Origin: Phycisphaeraceae bacterium
GTDB taxonomy: Bacteria > Planctomycetota > Phycisphaerae > Phycisphaerales > Phycisphaeraceae
Direction: 5' to 3'
DNA length: 14,352 bases
Assembly (NCBI GenBank): GCA_020850375.1
Contig: JADZET010000091.1
Span: 1-14,352, forward strand
Shown: positions 1 to 9,379 of the stretch, piece after piece
Numbering within the stretch: the stretch's first letter is position 1
Layout of the letters: each line of letters opens with the position of its first letter
Position numbers and translations under genes: made by a program
The notes under the pieces: generated by a model
What the model was told of the DNA's origin: nothing
Databases searched by the model: none
The model's input: only the letters and a program-made list of their open reading frames with translations

Positions 1-152
1 GGGACTTCGACGACACGCAGGAGATGAACTACCGGGGCATCTGCAAGGCCGTCGCGGCCACGGGATATGACGGGTACCTCGGGCATGAATTCAGCCCCAA
101 GGGCGACCCGATCAAGGCCCTGGCCGAGGCGGTGAAGATCTGCAAGGTCTGA
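1..152 (+). CDS. Hydroxypyruvate isomerase-like TIM-barrel protein (C-terminal end only)
   Basis: This is the last 49 codons of a gene that begins before the window; the frame opens at base 3 and stops with TGA at 150-152. The tail reads DTQEMNY ... GYDGYLGHEF ... GDPIKAL, which matches the end of the hydroxypyruvate isomerase (Hyi) branch of the xylose-isomerase-like TIM-barrel family: an (L/F)DDTQE-NY stretch, then a G-Y-GHEF strand, then a short helix. Family members interconvert hydroxypyruvate and tartronate semialdehyde or isomerise and epimerise other small sugars; the substrate cannot be told from this piece. A 94-base gap separates it from the chosen purL start, and a weak promoter-like hexamer lies in that gap, so co-transcription with purL is uncertain. 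Confidence 0.7.
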   Translation, partial: DFDDTQEMNYRGICKAVAATGYDGYLGHEFSPKGDPIKALAEAVKICKV

Positions 153-199
153 GGATCATGTGAACACCTGCCGCACTGGTTCGACGGGGCTGGGAGCGG

Positions 200-205
200 T
201 ATCAT
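200..205 (+). promoter_or_regulatory. Possible -10 element upstream of purL
   Basis: The hexamer TATCAT matches the bacterial -10 consensus at five of six positions and lies in the gap before purL. Transcription would begin near base 212, giving a leader of about 35 bases to the ATG at 247. That start point would exclude the upstream in-frame GTG at 160. No good -35 is present at the normal distance, so this is a weak call. Confidence 0.3.
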
Positions 206-246
206 CGCGCCCTGATTTCCCCACCCGCGAGCTGGATAAAGATCCC

Positions 247-3200
247 ATGACCATCGCCCCGACCGACGCCCCGCCATCAGACGTCTTTGGCGGTCCCATG
301 AGCGCAGCCGTCCACCGTATCGAGGTTTACGCCCACGCCGACCAGCCGGACCCGGTGGCCCAGGGGGTGCTGGCGCAGGCACAGACATACTTTCCGACGC
401 TCCGGTCCGTCCGCACGGCCCGCGTGTACCTCGTCCAGGCGGCGCTGTCGGCTGACGACGTGGCCCGCGTGGGACAAGAGCTGCTGGCCGACCCGATCAA
501 CCAGACGGCGATCGTCGGCGCGGCCGAGGCGCCTCATCCGGGAGTGGTGATCGAGGTGCACTACCAGCCGGGCGTCATGGACCCCGTGGCCCAGTCGACG
601 CAAGACGCGCTGCGGGAGATGCTCGCCGGCGCGACGGAGGCGTCCGTTCGGACCGGCTTCCGGTACGACTTCGTGGGTGACGGCCTGGACGCGGCCGCGC
701 TGCAATCGTTCGCCGAGAAGACCCTGGCCAACCCGGTCATCCAGGACATCCACGTCGGCGTGTTCCACCCGGCCGAGTTCCCCCGGACGCACGCCTATCA
801 GTTCCGCCTGACGCACGTGCCGATCCTCAACCTCGACGACGCGGGCCTCGCCAAGCTCTCCCGCGACGGGCACCTGTTTCTGAGCCTCGACGAGATGAAG
901 GCCGTCCAGGAATACTTCCGGGGGCGAGGCGCAGAGCCCACGGACATCGAACTCGAGACGCTCGCCCAGACCTGGAGCGAGCACTGCGTGCATAAGACGC
1001 TCAAGGCTCGCGTCGAGTACACGCAGACCGGCTCGGTCGAAGAGGGCACGCCGGGGCCGCGGCAGTGGATGGACCGGCCGAATCATTCGATTCAGCCCGA
1101 CGGCTCGCTGGTGATCGACAACTTGCTTAAATCGACCATCGCGGCCGCGACGGGCAAGCTCATGGCCCAGGAGCCGCACAAGAGCTGGTGCGTGTCGGTG
1201 TTCAAGGACAACTCGGGCGTGGTGAGGTTCGACGACCAGGATGCCGTGTGCATCAAGGTCGAAACGCACAACCACCCCAGCGCCATCGAGCCCTACGGCG
1301 GTGCGGCCACCGGCATCGGCGGCTGCATCCGCGACGTGCTGGGCACGGGGTTGGCCGCAAAACCGATCGCCAACACCGACGTCTTCTGCGTCGCCCCCCC
1401 GGAAGTTACCGAGGTACCCAAAGGGGTGATCCCGCCCAAGCGCATCCTCGAGCAGGTCGTCGCCGGCATCCGCGACTACGGCAACCGCAAGGGCATCCCG
1501 ACGATCAACGGCACGGTCTATTTCCACCCCAACTACCTGGGCAATCCGCTGGTCTTCGCCGGGTGCGTGGGGCTGATCCCGTTGGACAAATGCTTCGGCC
1601 AGGCCAAGCCGGGCGACCGTATCATCGCCCTGGGCGGCGCGACGGGCCGCGACGGCATCCACGGGGCGACGTTCTCCAGCGCGGAACTGACCGACACCCA
1701 CGCCGACGAATTCGCCCACGCCGTGCAGATCGGCAACGCCATCACACAGAAAAAAACGCTGGACGTGATCCTCCAGGCCCGCGACCCCCGCATGCCCGAC
1801 GGCACGACCGGCCAGCCCCTGTTCAACGCCATCACCGACTGCGGCGCCGGCGGGTTCTCCAGCGCCGTGGGCGAGATGGGCTCGCAGGTCGGCGCCTGCG
1901 TGACGCTCGAGACGGCGCCGTTGAAGTACGCGGGGCTCTCCTACACCGAGATCTGGATCAGCGAGGCCCAGGAGCGCATGATCCTGGCCGTGCCCCCGGA
2001 AAATGTCCCGGCCCTCAAGGCGCTTTGCGACGCCGAGGACGTGAGCCTGTGCGATCTGGGACAGTTCGGCTGGCACGCCGAGGGGCCCGGCGTGGGCGAG
2101 CCGACGCTGGTGCTGACCTACCACGGGCAGGAAGTCGGACGTCTCTCGATGCCCTTCCTGCATGATGGGCTGCCTCGGCCGGTGCGCAAGGCGACGTGGA
2201 GCCCCGAGGCTGCGCGCAACTCCTCCACGGCGGGCAAACGACTCGCACGCAAGGCCGCACCGGCCGACCTGGGCGTGATCCTGCATGAGTTGCTGGCCCA
2301 CCCCAACATCGCGTCCAAGCACTGGATCATCCGCCAGTACGACCACGAGGTGCAGGGAGGCTCAGCGGTCAAACCCCTCGTCGGCCCCGGGCAGGACGGC
2401 CCCTCCGACGGCGCCGTGCTGCGGCCGAAGCTCAACTCCGATCGCGGCATCGCCATTGCTTGCGGACTGGCCCCGTCACTCAGTGAGACCGCGATGGCCG
2501 GCCTCGGCCTGCCGACGCATGGTGACTCGTACGCCATGGCTGTGGCGGCGATCGATGAGGCCGTGCGCAACCTGATCTGCGTCGGGGCCGACCCGCGGCA
2601 GATCGCGATCTTGGATAATTTCTGCTGGCCCAGGTGCGATGATCCGCTGCAACTCGGCTCGCTCGTGCGGGCCGCTCAGGGCTGCTACGACGCCTCGCTG
2701 ACCTATGGCGTGCCCTTTGTCTCGGGCAAGGACTCGCTGAGCAACCAGTTCACCACCGACGACGGACGCGTCATCGCCATCCCGCAGACGCTCCTGATCA
2801 CGGGCTTGGGCATTGTCCCCGACGTCAAGCGAGCCCGGACAATGGACGCCAAGGCCCCCGGGAATGCTCTGCTGCTCGTCGGCTCGACCGAGTCGCAACT
2901 CGGCGGGTCGCAGTACCTCGGGCTGTACGCCGATCCCGCGGCCGACCCTCGCATCGCCCGCGTGGACCTGTCGCTCGGCACGCGTTGCGCCGCGGCGGTG
3001 GCGGCGCTAGTCGAGCGCGGCCTGATCGCCTCCGCCCACGACTGCTCGGACGGCGGCCTGCTCGTCGCCGCGGCCGAGATGGCCTTTGCCGGGCGGGTCG
3101 GGCTGGACCTCGACCTCGACCGCGTGCCCAGCGGCGTGGCGATCACCCCCGTCGCGGCGGCCTACGCCGAGACGCCCAGCCGGTATCTGCTGGAGGTCGC

Positions 3201-3378
3201 CCCTGAGTCGATCGACGCCGTCGTCCGGCTGCTGCGGGCGGCCAATGTGCCCTTCGCCCAGGTCGGACGGTTCGCCGATCACCCTGAGCTGCGCGTCCGG
3301 ACGGACAAGCAGGGCATGCTCCTTCGTGAGTCGCTCGATGGCCTGCGCAAGTCCTGGCTGGGCACGCTGGACTGGTGA
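247..3378 (+). CDS. purL: Phosphoribosylformylglycinamidine synthase, PurL, with tandem PurS-like N-terminal domains
   Basis: This 1043-residue enzyme carries out the ATP-dependent amidation of FGAR to FGAM in purine synthesis. Residues about 22-92 and 98-172 are two PurS-like repeats, each ending in a related motif (ADPINQ..IVG and ANPVIQDIHVG). The FGAR-AT linker follows at about 213-252 (ETLAQTWSEHC). The first AIRS-type half carries the nucleotide-binding segment (KVETHNHPSAIEPYGGAATG, about 338-357), and the second half includes LPTHGDSYAM and VPFVSGKDS. There is no C-terminal glutaminase domain, so ammonia must come from a separate PurQ that is not in this window. I chose the ATG at 247. 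An in-frame GTG at 160 adds 29 residues of poor character, and the ATG at 298 would also keep both PurS repeats. No clear Shine-Dalgarno sequence precedes 247. The identity is certain; the exact start is not. Confidence 0.95.
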   Translation: MTIAPTDAPPSDVFGGPMSAAVHRIEVYAHADQPDPVAQGVLAQAQTYFPTLRSVRTARVYLVQAALSADDVARVGQELLADPINQTAIVGAAEAPHPGVVIEVHYQPGVMDPVAQSTQDALREMLAGATEASVRTGFRYDFVGDGLDAAALQSFAEKTLANPVIQDIHVGVFHPAEFPRTHAYQFRLTHVPILNLDDAGLAKLSRDGHLFLSLDEMKAVQEYFRGRGAEPTDIELETLAQTWSEHCVHKTLKARVEYTQTGSVEEGTPGPRQWMDRPNHSIQPDGSLVIDNLLKSTIAAATGKLMAQEPHKSWCVSVFKDNSGVVRFDDQDAVCIKVETHNHPSAIEPYGGAATGIGGCIRDVLGTGLAAKPIANTDVFCVAPPEVTEVPKGVIPPKRILEQVVAGIRDYGNRKGIPTINGTVYFHPNYLGNPLVFAGCVGLIPLDKCFGQAKPGDRIIALGGATGRDGIHGATFSSAELTDTHADEFAHAVQIGNAITQKKTLDVILQARDPRMPDGTTGQPLFNAITDCGAGGFSSAVGEMGSQVGACVTLETAPLKYAGLSYTEIWISEAQERMILAVPPENVPALKALCDAEDVSLCDLGQFGWHAEGPGVGEPTLVLTYHGQEVGRLSMPFLHDGLPRPVRKATWSPEAARNSSTAGKRLARKAAPADLGVILHELLAHPNIASKHWIIRQYDHEVQGGSAVKPLVGPGQDGPSDGAVLRPKLNSDRGIAIACGLAPSLSETAMAGLGLPTHGDSYAMAVAAIDEAVRNLICVGADPRQIAILDNFCWPRCDDPLQLGSLVRAAQGCYDASLTYGVPFVSGKDSLSNQFTTDDGRVIAIPQTLLITGLGIVPDVKRARTMDAKAPGNALLLVGSTESQLGGSQYLGLYADPAADPRIARVDLSLGTRCAAAVAALVERGLIASAHDCSDGGLLVAAAEMAFAGRVGLDLDLDRVPSGVAITPVAAAYAETPSRYLLEVAPESIDAVVRLLRAANVPFAQVGRFADHPELRVRTDKQGMLLRESLDGLRKSWLGTLDW

Positions 3379-3389
3379 TGGCTTCACCA
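3373..3389 (+). other. Small hairpin across the purL stop codon
   Basis: TGGTGA (3373-3378) and TCACCA (3384-3389) are perfect 6-base inverted arms around a 5-base loop. The first arm contains the purL stop codon, and the purine-rich GGTGATGG that could serve as ribosome binding site for the next gene lies in the first arm and loop. The stem ends 2 bases before the ATG at 3392, so it could modulate coupling of the two genes. It is short enough to be chance. Confidence 0.35.
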
Positions 3390-3391
3390 CC

Positions 3392-4474
3392 ATGAAGACG
3401 CCCGCCCAACTCGAGGCCTCGATCGACCGTTTCCGCCAGCGTTTCTGGCTGCGGAGCGGCAAGGGCAGGCCCCCTGTCGGCGTGGCGGACTCGGCCACCT
3501 TCATGCCGATTGCTTATCTCAAGAAACCTTTCCCGCGCGATCATGTCGAGCCGAATGACGTGACGCACGAGCTCGTCCGCACGGACTACGAGCACGCGGC
3601 CCCGCGCCGGCGCGTGTTCAGCGACGACGAGATGCCCTTCTGCACACCCTGGCGGGCGATTCCCTGGCTCGAGGCGTCGTGCGGGTGCCCGGTGCTGTAC
3701 GCCGAGGGGTCGCTGCGGCCGGACCACGTCGCGCCGTCCATGCAAGCGATCCTTGACGTCAAGCTGCCCGCGGCGCCGGGGTGGATTGAGCGGATGCACG
3801 ACCTGACGCGCCAGCAGGTGGCCGGCCTTGCAGGGGCGGAAGATTGCATGGTCTCGCCGTCGATCCTGAGGGGGCCGTCGGACGTCCTCGCGGCGATGCG
3901 GGGGCAGACGGAGTTCTTCCTGGACCTGATGGACACGCCGGACCTGGTGGCGAAAGCGGCCGCGAAAGTCAATGACCTGATGGTCCGTGTGATCCGTGAA
4001 CACTTCGACCTTGTGCCGGCCAAGCTCGGCGGGTTCGTGCACAGCTACGGCTACTGGTCGCCTCAGCCGACGGTCGTACTCCAGCAGGACGCGATGGGCA
4101 TGTGCCCCCCGGAGATGTACCGAGACATTTTCCAGCCCTTGGATTCGTTGGCCGTCGGGGCGCTGGGCCAGGCTGTGTTCTTCCACATGCACACCACCGG
4201 CTACGCCCACCACGAGCACGTGATGGACATCCCCGGGTTGGCGGGTGTGGAGCTGTCAATCGAGTCCACCGGCCCATCGCTGCTCGAGTTGGTCCCCACG
4301 CTGCGGAAGATCCTAGAACGCACGCGCCTGATCCTCTTCGCTGAGCATTTCTTCCCGGAACTGCCCGAGATGATGCGGCGGATCCCTCACGAGGGGCTTT
4401 TCCTCATCATTCCCGACACGCATATCCGGGATGAAGAGGCGTTCGGACGTTTCCTCAAAGCGATCGTGTACTGA
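3392..4474 (+). CDS. Uroporphyrinogen decarboxylase-superfamily protein (not HemE)
   Basis: This 360-residue protein has the pattern of the URO-D/MtaA/CmuA superfamily of TIM-barrel enzymes, which includes corrinoid methyltransferases as well as heme-pathway decarboxylases. Supporting segments are PWLEASCGCP (about 91-100), RGPSDVLAAMRG with FFLDLMDTPDLV (about 160-187), QQDAMGMCPPEMYRDIFQP (about 231-249), FFHMHTTGYAHHEH (about 263-276) and a GVELSIE strand (about 285-291). The N-terminal R-P-V-W-x-M-R-Q-A-G-R-Y signature of true HemE is absent, so heme synthesis is unlikely. The methyltransferase branch binds zinc through an H-x-C motif; here HMH stands at the comparable place (265-267), a reading made by eye. 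The gene starts 13 bases after the purL stop, which suggests co-transcription. The ATG at 3392 is the first plausible start after purL; in-frame sequence upstream of it is inside purL. The substrate is unknown. Confidence 0.8.
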   Translation: MKTPAQLEASIDRFRQRFWLRSGKGRPPVGVADSATFMPIAYLKKPFPRDHVEPNDVTHELVRTDYEHAAPRRRVFSDDEMPFCTPWRAIPWLEASCGCPVLYAEGSLRPDHVAPSMQAILDVKLPAAPGWIERMHDLTRQQVAGLAGAEDCMVSPSILRGPSDVLAAMRGQTEFFLDLMDTPDLVAKAAAKVNDLMVRVIREHFDLVPAKLGGFVHSYGYWSPQPTVVLQQDAMGMCPPEMYRDIFQPLDSLAVGALGQAVFFHMHTTGYAHHEHVMDIPGLAGVELSIESTGPSLLELVPTLRKILERTRLILFAEHFFPELPEMMRRIPHEGLFLIIPDTHIRDEEAFGRFLKAIVY

Positions 4475-4512
4475 GGCCGCCGTCGCATCACCTCGCCCCC
4501 GCCTCCCCCGGC

Positions 4513-4518
4513 TAGAAT
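4513..4518 (+). promoter_or_regulatory. -10 element of uvrB, almost leaderless
   Basis: TAGAAT matches the -10 consensus at five of six positions and ends 11 bases before the uvrB ATG at 4530. Transcription would begin roughly at 4524-4526, leaving about 5 bases of leader and no room for a Shine-Dalgarno sequence. I see no convincing -35. The same TAGAATG string occurs in front of the XylR-like gene on the minus strand. Confidence 0.5.
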
Positions 4519-4529
4519 GAACCTCACGC

Positions 4530-6698
<2,169 letters not shown>

Positions 6699-6735
6699 TC
6701 ACGATCCGTTTCTCACCTCTTCTGTCGAGGGTTTC

Positions 6736-8574
6736 ATGGTCAGATCACGATGGATCGTCCCGTGCCTTTTCCTGCTGACGTTGGCTGTCCACGGCCAGTC
6801 GGCTCCACCGTCGGACAACGCCCGAGGGCTGATCGCCCTGCCGCAGGGCAAGGGTTCGATCTTCCTCGCCTGGCGGCTGCTGCCGGACGATGCGGTGGAC
6901 ACCGTGTTTCGTCTGTACCGGTCGGACACGCCGACTGGTCCTATGAACCTGATCGTCGAGACCTCGTGGACGAGCCACCTGGATCAATCCCCGGGCCTGA
7001 TCTCCGGGCGCGGGGTGCGATATCAGTTACGGGTGCTGCGCCAGGGCAAGGAGGTGGTGGCGCTCGACCCCGTCCCCGTTGTTCCGCAGGACGATCGGGT
7101 CGACGGCCTGCCGCTGACGACGGATATCGAGCCGGAGGTGCAGACCGTCGATGCCCGGCGGCACGTGGACCGCTGCGTCCCGGCCGACCTCGACGGGGAT
7201 GGCGTGCTGGATTACGTGGTCATCTTCCCAAAGAACTCCGTCGATCCTCACTACTGGAAACCCTCGAAGGAATCGCTCAAGCTGCGGGCGATCAACGGAC
7301 GGACGGGGCGGCCGATGTGGACGTTCGACCTGGGCAAGGGGATTGAGATGGGCGTCTGGTACTCGCCCTTCGTCGCCTACGACCTCGACGGCGACGGTAA
7401 GGCCGAGGTGGTGACCAAGACCAACGCCAGGCCCGTGCTGGCGAAGTACAAAGAAGGCCACCGCGTCATCGGCGGGGCGGAGCGTCTGACCGTCCTGGAC
7501 GGCGTGACCGGCGAGGTCCGCGCCCAAGCCCCGTGGCCCGACCGTGGCGGCCTGGGCGACTACAACCAGCAGAACCGCAACCTCCTGGCCGTGGCCTACC
7601 TTGACGGTCAGCGGCCGGCGATCGTCATCGACCGTGGCACGTATGAGCACGTCAAGATCGAGGCCTGGCACTTCGACGGTCGGGAGCTCTCGCTCAAGTG
7701 GAGATGGTCGACGCTCGACGAGGGCATGGCCAAGTACGCCGGCAGCGGCGCGCACAATTCACTGGTGGCGGACATCGACGGCGACGGGATGGACGAGTTC
7801 TTCTGGGGCTGCGTCTGCCTCGACGGCGACGGGGAGGCGGCCAGGGTCAAGTGGGCCGTGTGGATGCCAGGCCACGAGGACGTTTATACCCTCGGCCATG
7901 TGGACACGCTGACGATGGGCGATATCCGGCCGGACCTGCCGGGTCCTGAGGTCTATTACACCATCGAGCACAACTTCGTCGCTGAGCTCTACGCCTGGAA
8001 CACGCCCGACCCGCGCCGCGGGGCGCTCTACGTCCAGGCCGACGGCACGACTCACTGGGTCTACACCCAGGGCAAACACGTCGAGGGTGACACGGCCGAG
8101 GTCCTGGTCGATCCCGACCACCCCGGCTGGGAGTGCTACTACCACGAGTCCGACGGTTCAACCAGCCGGCTCTGCAAACCCGACGGCTCGATCATCGCCG
8201 ACAACTTCCAGATGCCTAAGACCATCGAGTGGGACGGCGACGAGGCCCTGGAGATCATCGACGAGAACGGCAATATTTACGACTACGGCCAACCCCCCAT
8301 GTTCAAGATGGGCGAGCACGCCTGGGTGACCATGTCCGTGGGCGATTACGTCGGCGATTTCCGAGAGGAAATGATCGTCCGCCAGCCCGACGGGTCACTG
8401 AAGCTGCTGGTCAACACCACGCCGATCGAGGCCCGGCGCGTCTCGCCGCTCTACGAGCGGACCTATCGCCTGAGCCTGGCGGCCTACGGCTCGGGCTACA
8501 CCGGCGCCCCATCGCGCGGCGGGCGGACGTGGATGAAGCAGGCGCAGACGCTGCCGGCGTCGTCCGCGCCGTAA
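6736..8574 (+). CDS. Secreted rhamnogalacturonan lyase-like protein (polysaccharide lyase family 11)
   Basis: This 612-residue protein is predicted to cleave the rhamnogalacturonan I backbone of pectin, or a related polysaccharide, by beta-elimination outside the cytoplasm. Residues 1-20 form a Sec signal peptide: RSR, a hydrophobic core, then AVHG with likely cleavage before Q21 or S22. Residues about 28-115 resemble the N-terminal fibronectin-like domain of PL11 enzymes (NARGLIAL ... FLAWRLLPDD ... FRLYR). The rest is a beta-propeller with calcium-loop repeats DLDGDG (151-156), DLDGDG (216-221) and DIDGDG (346-351). A segment at about 386-406 (LGHVDTLTMGDIRPDLPGPEV) matches the conserved PL11 stretch around H-G-D but has V in place of G. 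There is no dockerin, carbohydrate-binding module or C-terminal anchor. A GAGGG 4 bases before the ATG is a modest ribosome binding site. The gene lies 37 bases after uvrB, with no functional link. The substrate is an inference from the family. Confidence 0.8.
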   Translation: MVRSRWIVPCLFLLTLAVHGQSAPPSDNARGLIALPQGKGSIFLAWRLLPDDAVDTVFRLYRSDTPTGPMNLIVETSWTSHLDQSPGLISGRGVRYQLRVLRQGKEVVALDPVPVVPQDDRVDGLPLTTDIEPEVQTVDARRHVDRCVPADLDGDGVLDYVVIFPKNSVDPHYWKPSKESLKLRAINGRTGRPMWTFDLGKGIEMGVWYSPFVAYDLDGDGKAEVVTKTNARPVLAKYKEGHRVIGGAERLTVLDGVTGEVRAQAPWPDRGGLGDYNQQNRNLLAVAYLDGQRPAIVIDRGTYEHVKIEAWHFDGRELSLKWRWSTLDEGMAKYAGSGAHNSLVADIDGDGMDEFFWGCVCLDGDGEAARVKWAVWMPGHEDVYTLGHVDTLTMGDIRPDLPGPEVYYTIEHNFVAELYAWNTPDPRRGALYVQADGTTHWVYTQGKHVEGDTAEVLVDPDHPGWECYYHESDGSTSRLCKPDGSIIADNFQMPKTIEWDGDEALEIIDENGNIYDYGQPPMFKMGEHAWVTMSVGDYVGDFREEMIVRQPDGSLKLLVNTTPIEARRVSPLYERTYRLSLAAYGSGYTGAPSRGGRTWMKQAQTLPASSAP

Positions 8575-8624
8575 CAGTTGGGACAATAGGAAACACCACA
8601 CGCGCTATGGCACGAAGTTGCCTG

Positions 8625-9104
8625 TCAGACGCTGCGCATGAGCGTCATGTTGAAGCGACCGAACTGACCGTAATCCTTCTGCTCCTCTGCCACCTGCGTA
8701 AAGCCAAGTTCCCGGTAGTAGGCTGGCAGAAACCCTTGGTGGTTGACGCACGTCAGCCAAAGGGGCTGTTGCCGAAGCTGTGTAATTGCCTGCATCACAG
8801 ATCGTCCGATCCCCCGGCCGGCAAAGGTTCTTTCTACTGCAAGGGCATGCACCCAGAGCACCGGTTCCGGCCCGGTATGCGTCTGCCACTCCTGATCCAC
8901 CTGCGTGACCAGCGAGACGACCGCGGCGAGCTTTCCTTCGACCAGGTAGTGGTAATTGCACCCCTGCCGCTGCCATCGCTCATATACGGATCGTGGCAAC
9001 GGACGGAGCCACTGACGGATGCCACGAGCATTGAGCCAATCGGTCACTCGCGTGAGAACGGCATAGCACGATTCGAATTCAGCGTCCGTGGTCTGAGCCA
9101 ACAT
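8625..9104 (-). CDS. GNAT family N-acetyltransferase
   Basis: This 159-residue protein is a typical stand-alone GNAT-fold enzyme that would move an acetyl group from acetyl-CoA to an amine; the acceptor is unknown. Motif A is at about 82-106 (VLWVHALAVERTFAGRGIG), with G98-I-G100 as the pyrophosphate-binding loop, although the usual Q/R of the Q/R-x-x-G-x-G motif is A95 here. Motif B is at about 124-136 (GFLPAYYRELGFT). The N-terminal half (DWLNARGIRQW ... VEGKLAAVVSL) fits the family. The ATG at 9104 has an AGGG a few bases upstream on the minus strand. It is convergent with the lyase gene, 50 bases between stops. Hand-counted GC over 8641-9060 is about 60%, lower than a sampled stretch of the XylR-like gene (about 70%), which hints at a different origin without proving it. 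Confidence 0.85.
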   Translation of the reverse strand: MLAQTTDAEFESCYAVLTRVTDWLNARGIRQWLRPLPRSVYERWQRQGCNYHYLVEGKLAAVVSLVTQVDQEWQTHTGPEPVLWVHALAVERTFAGRGIGRSVMQAITQLRQQPLWLTCVNHQGFLPAYYRELGFTQVAEEQKDYGQFGRFNMTLMRSV

Positions 9105-9226
9105 GTCCCTGGTCCGTCCTGGACGTCTGCGGGCTCCGAAGTCGGCGCATGCGGTCTTGGATACCCTCGTCCATGTGGATTAGGGTAGCCAGAGCGGCCA
9201 GGAAAGCATATGGCGGTTCGGCGCGC

Positions 9227-9372
9227 CTAGATCCCCCACGCGTCCTTGGCGGTCTGCATGTCCACCTGCTTGGCGGGGTCCTTCATCCAGGCGTAGTGGC
9301 CGATGGGGTTGTCGCCGATCCAACGCTCGTTGACCGGGTCGGCTGCGAGTCAGGCGAGACATTCTCGGCCAT
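9227..9372 (-). pseudogene. Remnant of a second phytanoyl-CoA dioxygenase gene (internally deleted)
   Basis: On the minus strand, bases 9346 down to 9227 encode 39 residues and a TAG stop that match the last part of the intact phyH gene nearby (AADPVNERWIGDNPIGHYAW and onward). By hand alignment, 33 of 39 residues and 102 of 117 bases agree with 10652-10768. Upstream in that frame a TGA follows within two codons (9350-9352), and the rest of the oxygenase, including the metal-binding HxD, is missing. An ATG at 9372-9370 sits 7 bases after the XylR-like stop, with GAGGA just before it. It may be the original start of the lost gene, now joined out of frame to its 3' end; read from there, the frame ends after 29 codons. 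The 9105-9226 stretch beyond holds nothing else that I recognise. Confidence 0.8.
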
Positions 9373-9379
9373 CGGATCC

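Noticed and set aside
160..246. Upstream GTG start for purL at 160
   Set aside because: The added 29 residues have no family similarity, there is no ribosome binding site, and a candidate -10 element lies inside this stretch.
277..2346. Open frame of 689 codons on the minus strand opposite purL
   Set aside because: It lies wholly antisense to a certain gene, its translation is rich in Arg, Val, Gly and His without any domain, and long antisense frames are expected at this GC content.
3392..4474. Naming this gene hemE
   Set aside because: The N-terminal HemE substrate-binding signature is missing, and the protein resembles other branches of the superfamily.
8229..9188. Open frame of 319 codons on the plus strand spanning the lyase end and the acetyltransferase
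   Set aside because: It overlaps two supported genes, and its translation is not protein-like in the lyase part. The antisense acetyltransferase has clear GNAT motifs.
9283..9372. A 29-codon open frame directly after the XylR-like gene
   Set aside because: It runs across the phyH remnant in the wrong frame and is better explained as the product of a deletion than as a functional small protein.
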